A stretch of 64,000 bases of DNA from Sphingomonas populi (GTDB lineage Bacteria > Pseudomonadota > Alphaproteobacteria > Sphingomonadales > Sphingomonadaceae). The notes beneath the pieces were generated by a model. It made no database searches, was not told where the DNA came from, and saw nothing but the letters and a program-made list of their open reading frames with translations. This document shows positions 25,879 through 34,846 of the stretch, one piece after another (the first letter of the stretch is position 1; the number at the start of each line of letters is the position of its first letter). The DNA lies in contig NZ_SGIS01000013.1 in assembly GCF_004208535.1 (NCBI RefSeq), forward strand, positions 49,970 through 113,969, in the 5' to 3' direction. The position numbers were made by a program, and so were the translations under genes.

Positions 25879-26529
25879 ATGTTGATGACAGACGCTCGCG
25901 ATACCGATGACGAGGAAGCCCCCGCCGCGGTGGAGCACGTCGCGCTTTCCGACAAGGACTTCAAGGCGCAGCTTGCCCAGGTGATCCCGCATCTGCGCGC
26001 GTTCGGCCGCTCGCTTTCGGGCAGTCGCGACCTCGCCGACGATCTCGTGCAGGAAACCTTGATGAAGGCATGGGCCGCGCGCCTGCGCTTTCAGGCCGGC
26101 ACCAACATGCGCGCCTGGACCTTCATCATCCTGCGCAACCTCTACCTTTCGCAGATGCGCCGTGCGCGCTTCAAGGGTGAGTGGGACGATCTCGTCGCCG
26201 ACCGGATTCTCGCCGCGCCGGCGAGTCAGGATCGGCATGTCGAACTGGGGGACATGCAGCGCGCGTTGCTGCATCTGCCGCAGCCGCAGCGTGAAGCGTT
26301 GATTCTGGTCGGTGCGGGCGGGTTCGCTTATGAGGAAGCCGCAGAGATTTGCGGCGTCGCGGTCGGCACGATCAAGAGCCGCGTTGCGCGCGGCCGGGTC
26401 GCGCTGGAGGCGCTGATGAGCGACAATACCTTGCCGTCACGTCGCACCCACAGCAACGAACCGGGCATGACCGCGCTCGACACGATCATGGGCGAAGTCG
26501 ACGAGCTCAGCCGCGACCGCGACGCCTGA
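25879..26529 (+). CDS. ecfG: ECF RNA polymerase sigma factor EcfG
   Basis: General stress sigma factor, about 216 residues. Region 2 runs from about 32 to 95 (QVIPHLRAFGRSLSGSRDLADDL in part, then AGTNMRAWTFIILRN). Region 4 runs from about 130 to 180 (LPQPQREALILVGAGGFAYEEA in part, then CGVAVGTIKSRVARGR). The GAGGF(S/A)YEE and AGTNM(R/K)AWTF stretches are diagnostic of the EcfG group. ATG 25879 or 25885 is the likely start; the in-frame ATG at 25777 lies inside the preceding gene. The N-terminus is acidic (DARDTDDEEA). NepR is encoded divergently rather than beside it. Confidence 0.93.
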   Translation: MLMTDARDTDDEEAPAAVEHVALSDKDFKAQLAQVIPHLRAFGRSLSGSRDLADDLVQETLMKAWAARLRFQAGTNMRAWTFIILRNLYLSQMRRARFKGEWDDLVADRILAAPASQDRHVELGDMQRALLHLPQPQREALILVGAGGFAYEEAAEICGVAVGTIKSRVARGRVALEALMSDNTLPSRRTHSNEPGMTALDTIMGEVDELSRDRDA

Positions 26530-26540
26530 CCCTTCAGGCG
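26523..26540. terminator. Bidirectional hairpin covering two convergent stop codons
   Basis: CGCCTGA-CCCT-TCAGGCG forms a perfect 7-bp stem. The left arm contains the ecfG stop (TGA 26527-26529) and the right arm contains the stop of the minus-strand gene that ends at 26534. It is probably a shared terminator, although no T-run follows. Confidence 0.5.
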
Positions 26541-26686
26541 CGGCGCGGCGCCTGATCGGCTTGGTCGATTTTCCGCAGCAGCATGATCATGTCGCCATCG
26601 TCGGCGGGCGCTTCGAACGCGCACTGGAGCGCCCCGCTGATCGCGTCGCTGCGGCGCGGCACCGGGATCGCATAGCGCGCGGGCAT
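26534..26686 (-). CDS. 50-residue hypothetical protein (MPxRYAIPVPRRSDAI type)
   Basis: Small cytosolic protein beginning MPARYAIPVPRRSDAISGAL and ending in an acidic and then basic tail. A strong ribosome site, GGAGG seven bases before the ATG, fixes this start over the longer upstream frame. I have seen similar short proteins as conserved hypotheticals in sphingomonads, but no function is known to me. It converges on ecfG with a four-base gap. Confidence 0.65.
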   Translation of the reverse strand: MPARYAIPVPRRSDAISGALQCAFEAPADDGDMIMLLRKIDQADQAPRRA

Positions 26687-26794
26687 CGCAGCCTCCGTAG
26701 TTGGGTTTGACTTGATCGACATAAAGATAGAACAAATCACCATCGGATTTGTTGCTTTCGGTTACGAAACAACTGCATGACCTGATTTGGTACT

Positions 26795-29482
26795 ATGCAG
26801 CACACGCCTAAAACCTCCGACATCATCGATGCGCTTGGCCGCGCGCGTGCAAATGCGCCGTATCTGGCGCTGTCGCTCCAGCGCGAACCCGATCTTGCCG
26901 GTAGTTTCGCGCAGGGCACGCTGCCGTCGCTCGACGCGGTCGCGGTGGCAGACATCGCGCTGCCGACCGCGACGCGGTTGCGGCGCGAACGGCGGCGGCT
27001 CGCGCTGATCGTCGCGGTCGCCGATCTGGCGGGCGCCTATGATCTGACCGGCGTGACGCACGCGCTCAGCGACTTCGCGGACCACGCGCTCGATGCCGCG
27101 ATCCGCGCCGCCATCGCCGAGCGCACCCCCGATGCCGAGCCGCGCGGCTTCGCCGCGATCGCGCTCGGCAAGCAGGGCAGCCGCGAACTCAATTACTCCT
27201 CGGATATCGATCCGATCCTGATTTTCGACCCCGCCACGCTGCCCTGCCGCCCGCGCGAGGATGTCGGCGAGGCGGCGGTACGGATCGCGCGCCGGGTTGT
27301 CGACCTGCTCCAGACCCGCGACGGCGACGGCTATGTGCTGCGCGTTGATCTGCGGCTGCGTCCCTCGCCCGAGGCGACGCCGATCGCGCTGTCGGTCGAT
27401 GCCGCGATCTCCTATTACGAATCGCTCGCGCTGCCGTGGGAGCGCGCTGCCTTCATCCGTGCGCGCGCGGCGGCGGGGGACATCGCGCTGGGCGAACGCT
27501 TCCTCGGCGCGATCCAGCCGTTCATCTGGCGGCGCGCGCTCGATTTCGGCACGATCGGCGAGATTCGCGGCATCTCGCGCCGCATCCGCGATCATCATGC
27601 GCGGGGGCAGGCGTTCGGGCCGGGCTATGATCTCAAGCGCGGGCGCGGTGGCATCCGCGAGATCGAATTCTTCGCGCAGATCCACCAACTGATCCACGGC
27701 GGCCGCGATGCGGCGCTGCGCACGCCGGCGACGCGTGATGCGCTGGCGGCGCTGGCGGACGCGGGCTGGGTCGATCCGGGCGAAGCCGCCGCACTGACCG
27801 AGGCGTACACAGTGCTGCGCACCATCGAGCACCGCGTCCAGATGGTCGAGGACCGCCAGACGCATTTCCTGCCGAACGGCGCCGCGCTGGAGTCGCTCGC
27901 GCACCTGCACGGCCTCGGCGACGGCGCGGCGTTGCTCGATCTGCTGCGCCCGCATGTCGCGCGGGTTGGCGCCACCTACGATGCGCTCGATTCGGCCGAG
28001 GGCGATACGATGTCGTTCGATGCCGAGCATCTCGCCGCGCAACTGACGGCGGCGGGGTTCGCCGATCCGGTGGCGGCGGCGCGTGCGATTGGCCAGTGGC
28101 GCGCGGGCACCTACCCGGCGCTGCGCAGCGAGGCGGCGCGCTCGGCGCTGGAGGCGGTTCTACCCGGTCTGATCGAAGCGCTCGGCCGCGCGCCCGATCC
28201 CGGCGTCGCGATCGTCCGGCTCGATGCGACGCTCGCGCATCTGTCGAGCGCGATCAACTTCTTCCGCTTGCTGGAGGCGCGCCCGGCGCTCGCGCGGCTG
28301 CTCGCGCTGATCCTCAGCCACGCCGCGACGTTGGCGGAGTCGCTCGCGCGGCGGCCCGAGTTGATCGACGGGCTGATCGACGCCAGCGCGCTCGGCCCGG
28401 TCGGCGACGTCGCCGCACTCGCCGCCGAGATGCGCGGTGGCAGCGACTATCAGGCGCGGCTCGATCACGTCCGCCGCATCGTCGGCGAGAAGCGGTTCGC
28501 GCTCGGTACGCAGATCGTCGCGGGCGTGAGTGATCCGCTGGAGGTCGGCGCGGGCTATGCGCGCGTCGCCGAAGCCGCGATCGAGGTGCTCGCGGCGGCG
28601 ACGATCGCCGAATTCGTCGCGGCGCATGGCGTCGTGCCGGCAAGCGAGCTGGTGATCCTCGCCTTCGGTCGGCTCGGCGGCGGCGTGCTCACCCACGCCT
28701 CCGATCTCGATCTCGTCTATCTCTTCACGGGCGATTACCGCGCCGAATCCGATGGCGCCAAGCCGCTCGGCGCGGTGCTCTATTACAATCGCCTCGCGCA
28801 ACGCGTGACCGGCGCGCTGTCGGCGGCGACCGCGTTCGGGCCACTCTATGAGATCGATACGCGGCTGCGCCCCTCGGGCACGCAGGGGCCGCTCAGCGTC
28901 TCGCTCGACGGCTTCGCGCGCTATCAGCGCGAAAGCGCATGGACGTGGGAGCATATGGCGCTCACCCGCGCGCGGCCTGTGTTCGGCTCGGCGCAAGCGC
29001 GCGCCGACGTGACGACGGTGATCGACGCGGTGCTGCGCGGCGAGCGGCCCGAGCGCGACGTGGCGGCAGAAGCGGCGGGCATGCGCGCCGAGATGGCGAA
29101 GCATAAGCCGCCGAGCGGCCCGCTCGACGCCAAATTGCTGGCCGGCGGACTGGTCGATCTCGAATTCGCGGTCCACACCCTGCAACTCACCCGGCGAACC
29201 GGCTTCGATACCGATCTTGGCCGCGCCATCGCCGCGCTGGTAGGGCAGGGGGTGGCCCCGGCCGGGCTGATCGCGGCGGAACAGTTCCTCACCCGCCTGC
29301 TCATCACGCTGCGGCTGGTCGCGCCCGATGCTGAGATTCCACCTCCGCCGACGCAGGCGCTGATCGCGCGTGCGCTCGGCATGGCCGACTGGGAGGCGGT
29401 GGTTGCCAGCTTCGCTGCGACCCGGCAGGAGGTCGCCGCATGTCTCGCCAGCGTGGCGACAGGAGATGATGATGGCGATTGA
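26795..29482 (+). CDS. glnE: Bifunctional glutamine synthetase adenylyltransferase/deadenylyltransferase GlnE
   Basis: Cytosolic enzyme that adenylylates glutamine synthetase to silence it and deadenylylates it to restore activity, under PII control. The 895-residue product has the two tandem nucleotidyltransferase domains: N-terminal GSRELNYSSDIDPILIFD (about 127-144, DxD metal site) and C-terminal FGRLGGGVLTHASDLDLVYL (about 626-645, DxD). RGRGGIREIEF near 283 is also a family sequence. The 3' end overlaps the start of the peroxiredoxin gene. Confidence 0.96.
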   Translation: MQHTPKTSDIIDALGRARANAPYLALSLQREPDLAGSFAQGTLPSLDAVAVADIALPTATRLRRERRRLALIVAVADLAGAYDLTGVTHALSDFADHALDAAIRAAIAERTPDAEPRGFAAIALGKQGSRELNYSSDIDPILIFDPATLPCRPREDVGEAAVRIARRVVDLLQTRDGDGYVLRVDLRLRPSPEATPIALSVDAAISYYESLALPWERAAFIRARAAAGDIALGERFLGAIQPFIWRRALDFGTIGEIRGISRRIRDHHARGQAFGPGYDLKRGRGGIREIEFFAQIHQLIHGGRDAALRTPATRDALAALADAGWVDPGEAAALTEAYTVLRTIEHRVQMVEDRQTHFLPNGAALESLAHLHGLGDGAALLDLLRPHVARVGATYDALDSAEGDTMSFDAEHLAAQLTAAGFADPVAAARAIGQWRAGTYPALRSEAARSALEAVLPGLIEALGRAPDPGVAIVRLDATLAHLSSAINFFRLLEARPALARLLALILSHAATLAESLARRPELIDGLIDASALGPVGDVAALAAEMRGGSDYQARLDHVRRIVGEKRFALGTQIVAGVSDPLEVGAGYARVAEAAIEVLAAATIAEFVAAHGVVPASELVILAFGRLGGGVLTHASDLDLVYLFTGDYRAESDGAKPLGAVLYYNRLAQRVTGALSAATAFGPLYEIDTRLRPSGTQGPLSVSLDGFARYQRESAWTWEHMALTRARPVFGSAQARADVTTVIDAVLRGERPERDVAAEAAGMRAEMAKHKPPSGPLDAKLLAGGLVDLEFAVHTLQLTRRTGFDTDLGRAIAALVGQGVAPAGLIAAEQFLTRLLITLRLVAPDAEIPPPPTQALIARALGMADWEAVVASFAATRQEVAACLASVATGDDDGD

Positions 29483-29939
29483 ACAGGGTGATCCGCTTCC
29501 CGATCTCGAACTGGCCGGCGCGGATGGCGCGCCCCTTCGGCTGCGCGACAAGGTCGGCGCGCCGTTCGTGCTGTATTTCTACCCCAAGGACGACACCACC
29601 GGCTGTACCCGCGAAGCGCAGGATTTCAGCGCGCTCTACCCGGAGTTCCGCGCGGCCGGCGTAGACCTGCTCGGCGTCTCGCCCGACACGCCTGCCAAGC
29701 ACGCCAAGTTCACCGCCAAATATGATCTCACCGTGCCGCTCGCCAGCGACGAGGCGCATGCCGTGATGGAGGCGTTTGGCGTTTGGGTCGAAAAGAGCAT
29801 GTACGGCCGCACCTACATGGGCGTCGAACGCGCGACCTTCCTGTTCGCGGCCGACGGCACGCTCGCGCAGGCGTGGCGCAAGGTCCGCGTCGCTGGTCAT
29901 GCCGATCAGGTGCTGGCGGCGGCCAAGGCGCTGGGGTGA
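29472..29939 (+). CDS. bcp: Thiol peroxidase of the Bcp/PrxQ family
   Basis: 155-residue cytosolic peroxiredoxin reducing hydroperoxides. Peroxidatic Cys45 lies in YPKDDTTGCTREA. The nearby resolving Cys found at position 50 in E. coli Bcp is absent (EAQDFSAL), so it should work as a one-Cys or atypical type. Three ATGs occur in a row; AGGAG ends seven bases before 29472, so that one is chosen. The gene overlaps the glnE 3' end and couples to the DUF455 gene by GTGA. Confidence 0.93.
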   Translation: MAIEQGDPLPDLELAGADGAPLRLRDKVGAPFVLYFYPKDDTTGCTREAQDFSALYPEFRAAGVDLLGVSPDTPAKHAKFTAKYDLTVPLASDEAHAVMEAFGVWVEKSMYGRTYMGVERATFLFAADGTLAQAWRKVRVAGHADQVLAAAKALG

Positions 29940-30733
29940 CGCTGCCGAGTGTCTCGGTCGCGATTCGAGCGGTGCTGGAAACCGCCGATCCCGCGACCAA
30001 GGTGAAGCGCGCCCGCGCCGCCGCGCGTGGCTGGCGGCGTGGCGATTTCGCGGCCGCCGATGGCAGCGCGATGCCCGACCGCCCGGCGCGCCCGGCCGAG
30101 CCCGAGCTGCGCGCCCCCAACCAGATGCCGCGGCGCGGCAAGGGTTCGCTGCACGGGCGAATCGCGTTGCTGCACGCGCTCGCGCATATCGAGTTCGTCG
30201 CGATCGACCTCGCCTTCGATATGGCCGGTCGGTTCGGTGCCGGGTTCGCGCCCGACTTCACCACCGACTGGCTCGCGGTCGGCGCCGACGAAGCGATGCA
30301 CTTCGCGCTGGTCGACCGCCGGCTGCGCGTGCTCGGCAGCCGCTACGGCGCGCTCCCCGCGCATGATGGTTTGTGGGAAGCCGCGATCGAAACCGCCGCC
30401 GATCCGCTCGCGCGGCTCGCGATCGTGCCGATGGTGCTGGAAGCGCGCGGGCTCGATGTCACGCCCGCCATGATCGCGCGTGCCGATGCCGCCGGCGATA
30501 GCGCCACCGCCGCGATTCTGCGCCGAATCCTCAGCGATGAGATTCGGCATGTGGCGATGGGAACCAAATGGTTCGAATCCGGTTGCACCGCGCTCGGCAT
30601 CGCGCCGCAAAAATACTGGAAGAATCTGCTTTCACGCCATTTTCGCGGGGAACTAAAACCACCGTTCAACGACTCGGCGCGCCAAGCAGCCGGTCTGACG
30701 CGCGATTACTATCAGGCGCTTGCCCCTGCATGA
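29936..30733 (+). CDS. DUF455 ferritin-like protein
   Basis: 265-residue protein with the DUF455 pattern. HALAHIEFVAIDLAFD (about 78-93), WLAVGADEAMHFALV (about 112) and LRRILSDEIRHVAMG (about 200-214) supply the repeated E/H helices of a ferritin-like di-iron fold, and KPPFNDSARQAAG is near the C-terminus. The start is a GTG overlapping the bcp stop. The biochemical role of the family is uncertain; a tRNA- or redox-linked oxygenase has been proposed for related proteins. Coupling with bcp hints at an oxidative-stress context. Confidence 0.82.
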   Translation: MTLPSVSVAIRAVLETADPATKVKRARAAARGWRRGDFAAADGSAMPDRPARPAEPELRAPNQMPRRGKGSLHGRIALLHALAHIEFVAIDLAFDMAGRFGAGFAPDFTTDWLAVGADEAMHFALVDRRLRVLGSRYGALPAHDGLWEAAIETAADPLARLAIVPMVLEARGLDVTPAMIARADAAGDSATAAILRRILSDEIRHVAMGTKWFESGCTALGIAPQKYWKNLLSRHFRGELKPPFNDSARQAAGLTRDYYQALAPA

Positions 30734-30841
30734 CAAAGCAGGGCAGGTATTGTGCGTCCGGGACGTGGAGGGGCTGCGAGCCGGACACAAGGGGCGGGTG
30801 CCGTCGTCTTCAGGCATACGCATAACGGTCGCTGGGGACAG

Positions 30842-31576
30842 ATGAACACATTTACCACCATGTCTGGCGCGCATTGCATGGCGCGCCTCCGATCTTTCTT
30901 CTCCACCCGGAAGGCTGTCGCAGATAAGGCGTTCACGATGCTGGCGGGTGTCGCCGGCGTTGCGATGTGCTTCTCCGCCTGCGGCGTCGCCCGCGCGGCC
31001 GATAGCGCCGATGCCGCTGCCGACATGCGCGCCGACGTCCAGTTCCGCTCGCTGTTCCAGACCTGGAAGAAGCTCGACACGCTCGATCATGGCCTGATCG
31101 CCATCCCCTCGGTCCAGCCGGTCGAACATCTCGCCTACACCAGCAATTTCGGTATCCGCTCCGATCCGTTCCGCGGCACCGCCGCGATGCACGCCGGCGT
31201 CGATATCCCCGGCCCGATCGGCACGCCGGTCTATGCCACCGCCGATGGCTATGTCGATCGCGCCGAGCGCGCCGGCGGCTACGGCAACATGGTCGAGATC
31301 GATCATGGCAAGGGCATCCAGACCCGCTACGGCCACCTCTCGAAGATCCTCGTCCCCGCCAACACCCGCGTCCATCGCGGCCAGTTGATCGCGCTGATCG
31401 GCTCGACCGGGCGCTCGACCGGCCCGCATCTCCATTATGAAGTCCGCATCGATGGCCATGCGGTCAATCCGGTGCCGTTCCTCCAGAACGCCGATTATCT
31501 GCTCGCCGCGCAGGACCGTTCGATCAAGACCATCCCGGTCGGTGTCGGCTCCGCTGCGGATGAGTCCGCCGACTGA
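30842..31576 (+). CDS. M23-family (LytM-type) metallopeptidase, exported
   Basis: 244-residue envelope protein. The N-terminus carries a hydrophobic export segment (about 36-57, MLAGVAGVAMCFSACGVARAA). The M23 domain has zinc ligands in MHAGVDIPGP (H and D, about 115-121) and in the HLHYEV motif near 198. Between them, GNMVEIDHGKGIQTRYGHL contains the conserved GHL. With H, D and HxH all present it should be an active endopeptidase on peptidoglycan cross-links. The N-terminus is long for a signal peptide, so the start may lie further downstream. Confidence 0.88.
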   Translation: MNTFTTMSGAHCMARLRSFFSTRKAVADKAFTMLAGVAGVAMCFSACGVARAADSADAAADMRADVQFRSLFQTWKKLDTLDHGLIAIPSVQPVEHLAYTSNFGIRSDPFRGTAAMHAGVDIPGPIGTPVYATADGYVDRAERAGGYGNMVEIDHGKGIQTRYGHLSKILVPANTRVHRGQLIALIGSTGRSTGPHLHYEVRIDGHAVNPVPFLQNADYLLAAQDRSIKTIPVGVGSAADESAD

Positions 31577-31688
31577 GGCGACCAGCCTGCTTTTGATTTC
31601 GCAAAGGGCGTCGGTCGCGAGACCGGCGCCCTTTGCTTTGCGGTCGCGGGCGGTTGCCGATGGCCCGGCCACCGCTTATCTGAAGCGC

Positions 31689-32027
31689 ATGGCCACACTC
31701 GCTCCCGAAATCGCCCTGACCGATTCCGCCGCCGCCCGCGTCGCGGCGATCGCCGCCAAACAGGGCAAGCCCGCGATCCTGCGGCTGTCGGTCGATGGCG
31801 GCGGCTGTTCGGGCTTCCAGTACAAGTTCGGTTTCGCCGACGCGGTCGAAAGCGACGACACCATTGCCGAGAATGGCGACGTTCGGCTGGTGGTCGATTC
31901 GGTCAGCCTCGATCTCGTGCGCGGCGCGGCGGTCGATTATGTCGAGGAACTCGGTGGTGCTGCCTTCCGCGTGACCAACCCGCAGGCGGCATCGGGCTGC
32001 GGCTGCGGCGCCAGCTTCTCGATCTGA
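31689..32027 (+). CDS. erpA: A-type iron-sulfur cluster carrier (IscA/ErpA family)
   Basis: 112-residue cytosolic protein delivering Fe-S clusters. The three conserved Cys are in GGGCSGFQY (about 40) and in the C-terminal SGCGCGASF (about 104-106). The start at 31689 gives the standard length and N-terminus (ALTDSAAARVAAI). ErpA is preferred over IscA because the gene stands alone, outside an isc or suf cluster, but the distinction is not certain. Exonuclease III follows after 13 bases. Confidence 0.85.
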   Translation: MATLAPEIALTDSAAARVAAIAAKQGKPAILRLSVDGGGCSGFQYKFGFADAVESDDTIAENGDVRLVVDSVSLDLVRGAAVDYVEELGGAAFRVTNPQAASGCGCGASFSI

Positions 32028-32040
32028 CGCGCCCGCACCC

Positions 32041-32823
32041 GTGAAGATCGTCACTTACAACGTCAACGGCATCAAGGCGCGCCTGCCGCGCTTGCTCGAA
32101 TATCTCGATGAGCAGCAACCGGATGTGGTCTGCCTTCAAGAGTTGAAGGCGAGCGACGAGACCTTCCCGATCGCCGACATCCGCGCCGCCGGCTACGGCG
32201 CCGTGTGGCACGGCCAGAAGAGCTGGAACGGCGTCGCGGTACTGGCCAAAGGCGCGGACCCGGTCGAGCGCCAGCGGGGCCTCGCGGGCGAGACCGAGGA
32301 TGACCACAGCCGCTATCTCGAAGCCGAAGTGGCCACGGATTTTGGGGGCGTGGTGATCGCCTCGCTCTATCTGCCCAACGGCAATCCGCTGCCCGGCCCC
32401 AAGTTCGACTATAAGCTCCGCTGGATCGACCGGCTCGCGGCGCGCGCGCGTGCGCTGCTCGCCGAGGAGCGCGCGGTGGTGCTGGCGGGTGATTACAACG
32501 TCATCCCCAACGACGACGACACCTATTCCGTGCGGGCGATGGCGAGCGACGCGCTGATGCAGCCCGAAAGCCGCGCCGGTTTCCGCGCGTTGGTCGCACA
32601 GGGCTGGACCGATGCGCTGCGCACGCGGCACCCCAAGGGCGGCGTGTGGACCTTCTGGGATTATCAGGCGGGGGCATGGCCGCGCGACGCTGGCTTCCGC
32701 ATCGACCATCTGCTGCTCTCGCCGATCGCCGCCGACCGGCTCGCCGATGCCGGCGTCGACAAGGACTATCGTGGCCGTGAAAAGGCCAGCGACCACGCGC
32801 CGACCTGGGCGATGTTGCGGTAA
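32041..32823 (+). CDS. xth: Exodeoxyribonuclease III
   Basis: Base-excision repair AP endonuclease and 3'-5' exonuclease, 260 residues. It begins with a GTG codon and reads KIVTYNVNGIKARLP. The metal ligand Glu is in QELKAS (about 36), GDYNVIPNDDD is near 158, and the catalytic C-terminus has DFW-like TFWDYQAG (about 203) and the Asp-His pair in KASDHAPTWA (about 250). All residues for activity appear present. Confidence 0.95.
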   Translation: MKIVTYNVNGIKARLPRLLEYLDEQQPDVVCLQELKASDETFPIADIRAAGYGAVWHGQKSWNGVAVLAKGADPVERQRGLAGETEDDHSRYLEAEVATDFGGVVIASLYLPNGNPLPGPKFDYKLRWIDRLAARARALLAEERAVVLAGDYNVIPNDDDTYSVRAMASDALMQPESRAGFRALVAQGWTDALRTRHPKGGVWTFWDYQAGAWPRDAGFRIDHLLLSPIAADRLADAGVDKDYRGREKASDHAPTWAMLR

Positions 32824-32883
32824 TTGAGCCGCTTCACCGCTCGCCCCGCCGGAGACCGCAGGACGAACGGGGCGCGTAACCGA

Positions 32884-33576
32884 TCAGCGAACCGTGTTGC
32901 TGGCGAGGGCGGTATCCATCGGGCCGCATGTCTTCTCGACCCATTCGCCCCTTTTGCCCCAGCATCGCGGATCGAGGTTGGGCACGCGCGACATGGCGAC
33001 GACCGAGGGATGGCGCGGGAAGCGTTCTTCGCCCCAATAGACCAGCGCGTTGCGCAGCGTGGCGGTCTCTTCGAGCGCGATCTTGCCGAACTGTCCGCGT
33101 GGCGCGATCGCGGCGCGGAGCGCGACCCGCGCGGCGGTCTGGCAGAAGCCATATTGCGCATTGACCGTGGTGAAGCTCGAATAATTGCGCGTGTCGAAAT
33201 GGTCGAGTGCGTTCTGTCCGGCGCGGAGCGTCTTGTTGGTGCGGATGAAATATTTGCTCACCGCGTCATAGGACTTCTTGATCTCGTCCTTATGGTTGAA
33301 CAGGATTGCGTTGTAATTGGGCACGGACATCAGGGTCGGCTCGAACTGGCATTGCAGCGCGGCCACGTTGAGCGCCGCGCGCATCTGCCAGACCAGCGCC
33401 GATCGCACTTCGAGTGGTGTCGCGCCGGGGAAATCGGCCGCGTAGCGCGGTTCGCTGCCGGTGACGGGCGGGGCGGTCATGTCATGCGGAGTGAAAAAGA
33501 ACTGCGCCTGGGCAGGCAGAGAAAGCGCCGCTGCATACAGGGCAGCACATCCGCATAACGCACGGGACAATTTCAT
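32884..33576 (-). CDS. Exported hypothetical protein
   Basis: 230-residue protein with a cleavable signal peptide (MKLSRALCGCAALYAAAL in part, cleavage after AQAQ). I chose the internal ATG because it starts the basic/hydrophobic signal directly. The mature part has about four Cys (LQCQ, GFCQ, PRCW, KTCG), suggesting two disulfides in the periplasm. It is helical in character (ALVWQMRAALNVAAL, EEIKKSYDAVSKYF-like). I do not recognise a family. It converges on xth. Confidence 0.7.
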   Translation of the reverse strand: MKLSRALCGCAALYAAALSLPAQAQFFFTPHDMTAPPVTGSEPRYAADFPGATPLEVRSALVWQMRAALNVAALQCQFEPTLMSVPNYNAILFNHKDEIKKSYDAVSKYFIRTNKTLRAGQNALDHFDTRNYSSFTTVNAQYGFCQTAARVALRAAIAPRGQFGKIALEETATLRNALVYWGEERFPRHPSVVAMSRVPNLDPRCWGKRGEWVEKTCGPMDTALASNTVR

Positions 33577-33701
33577 CTTTTTCTCACTGAATGGCACTCG
33601 CGGCGTGATGATTACGGCGTTTTGCGTTTCAGCCCAAATGCTTTTTTAAGCATGCGGCCAACGTCCGTCGAATTGGGCGCGAAGCGGTGCGCGAATCAAA
33701 A

Positions 33702-33728
33702 GGGCCGCCCGGACGATCCGGGCGGCCC
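33702..33728 (-). terminator. Intrinsic terminator of the small lipoprotein gene
   Basis: GGGCCGCCCGGA and TCCGGGCGGCCC form a perfect 12-bp stem across a three-base loop. On the minus strand it is followed by TTTTGATT, the expected T-rich tail, 27 bases after the stop at 33755. Confidence 0.85.
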
Positions 33729-33754
33729 CTCTGGCATCACCGTTTTACGGGTGA

Positions 33755-33979
33755 TTACATCGCGTTCGACGATTCGTTCGACATCATCGCGCCGTTGTCG
33801 GCCATCGTGCCGTCGACTGCGGTCATGTTGTCCGACATCGTGTCGGTGCTCTCGGTCGAGTTCAGATCCGTGACGGTGGTGTTGTCGACGGGTGCTTCGG
33901 TCTTGCCGCAAGCCGACAGCGAAACGGCAGCGGCTGCGACGAGCGAAACAGCAGCGATCTTGGAAAGGATAGTACGCAT
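33755..33979 (-). CDS. Small Asn/Thr/Met-rich lipoprotein
   Basis: 74-residue precursor. The lipoprotein signal MRTILSKIAAVSLVAAAAV ends in lipobox LSAC (Cys about 24). The mature part is low complexity, rich in Asn, Thr, Ser, Asp and Met (NSTESTDTMSDNMTAVDG), probably an unstructured periplasmic or outer-membrane tether. GGGAGCTTTTCC precedes the ATG, and a strong terminator follows. I know of no function. Confidence 0.75.
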   Translation of the reverse strand: MRTILSKIAAVSLVAAAAVSLSACGKTEAPVDNTTVTDLNSTESTDTMSDNMTAVDGTMADNGAMMSNESSNAM

Positions 33980-34068
33980 GGAAAAGCTCCCTAGAAATCG
34001 ATTTAGGTGGTCTGGTTGACCTTATTTACCCGCATCGAGGGGGACATTAGTCTGATACGTACTTGCCC

Positions 34069-34731
34069 TCAAGCACAGTTTTCCGCGCCGCGGCGCAAAC
34101 GCTCCAAAAACGGCGGAAAAGCGTCGTTCAGCGCAGCATCGAAGCGCGCGAAATCGCTCGGACGGCCAAGCGCCTGCGCGCTGGTGACGGGATATTCGGC
34201 GATGCCGCACGGCACGATGCCCGCGAAATGGCCGAGGTCGGGCGCGAGGTTCACCGCGAAGCCGTGCAGCGTCACCCAGCGCCGCACGCGCACCCCGATC
34301 GCGCCGATCTTGGCCTCCTCGCCGCCGTCGCGAGTCCAGATGCCGATCCGGCCCGGCGCGCGGAAAGCGGTGATGCCGAGCGTGCCCAGCGCATCGATCA
34401 GCCAGCCTTCGAGCGAGCAGATGAAATGGCGGATGTCGCGCCCGCGCACGTTGAGATCGAGCACCAGATAGCCGACGCGCTGGCCGGGGCCATGATAGGT
34501 GAAGCGCCCGCCGCGCCCGGTCTTCACCACCGGAAAGCGCGGATCGAGCAGTTCGGCCGGGTCGGCGCTGGTGCCGCCGGTATAGACCGGCGGATGTTCG
34601 AGCAGCCACACCAGTTCGCGCGCCTCGCCCGCAGCGACGGCGGCGGCGCGCGCTTCCATGATGGCGAGGGCATCCTCATAGCCGATTTGCTCTGGCTCGA
34701 CGCGCCATTCGATTGGGTTGGGATCGTTCAT
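34069..34731 (-). CDS. lipB: Octanoyl-[ACP]:protein N-octanoyltransferase LipB
   Basis: Cytosolic enzyme moving octanoate from acyl carrier protein to lipoyl domains, the first step of lipoate synthesis. The 220-residue product has HPPVYTGG (about 66), [15 protein letters not shown] (about 92), the catalytic Lys in AKIGAIGVR (about 140) and the catalytic Cys in GIVPCGI (about 172). I chose the internal ATG (MNDPNPIEW) for normal family length. Confidence 0.95.
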   Translation of the reverse strand: MNDPNPIEWRVEPEQIGYEDALAIMEARAAAVAAGEARELVWLLEHPPVYTGGTSADPAELLDPRFPVVKTGRGGRFTYHGPGQRVGYLVLDLNVRGRDIRHFICSLEGWLIDALGTLGITAFRAPGRIGIWTRDGGEEAKIGAIGVRVRRWVTLHGFAVNLAPDLGHFAGIVPCGIAEYPVTSAQALGRPSDFARFDAALNDAFPPFLERLRRGAENCA

Positions 34732-34846
34732 ACGCGCGTTCGATTGCGCCGATGCGCGCCCGAGCGCAAGATTGGACGGGATCAGTGGCAAGGCCCGCCG
34801 CGTTGGGCTAACGCGGGTTCACGCGCGTCGCGGATCGGGGGCACCA

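Noticed and set aside
25777..25879. ecfG start at 25777
   Set aside because: It would overlap the small membrane gene and add residues without sigma character; the ATG at 25879/25885 fits region 2 spacing.
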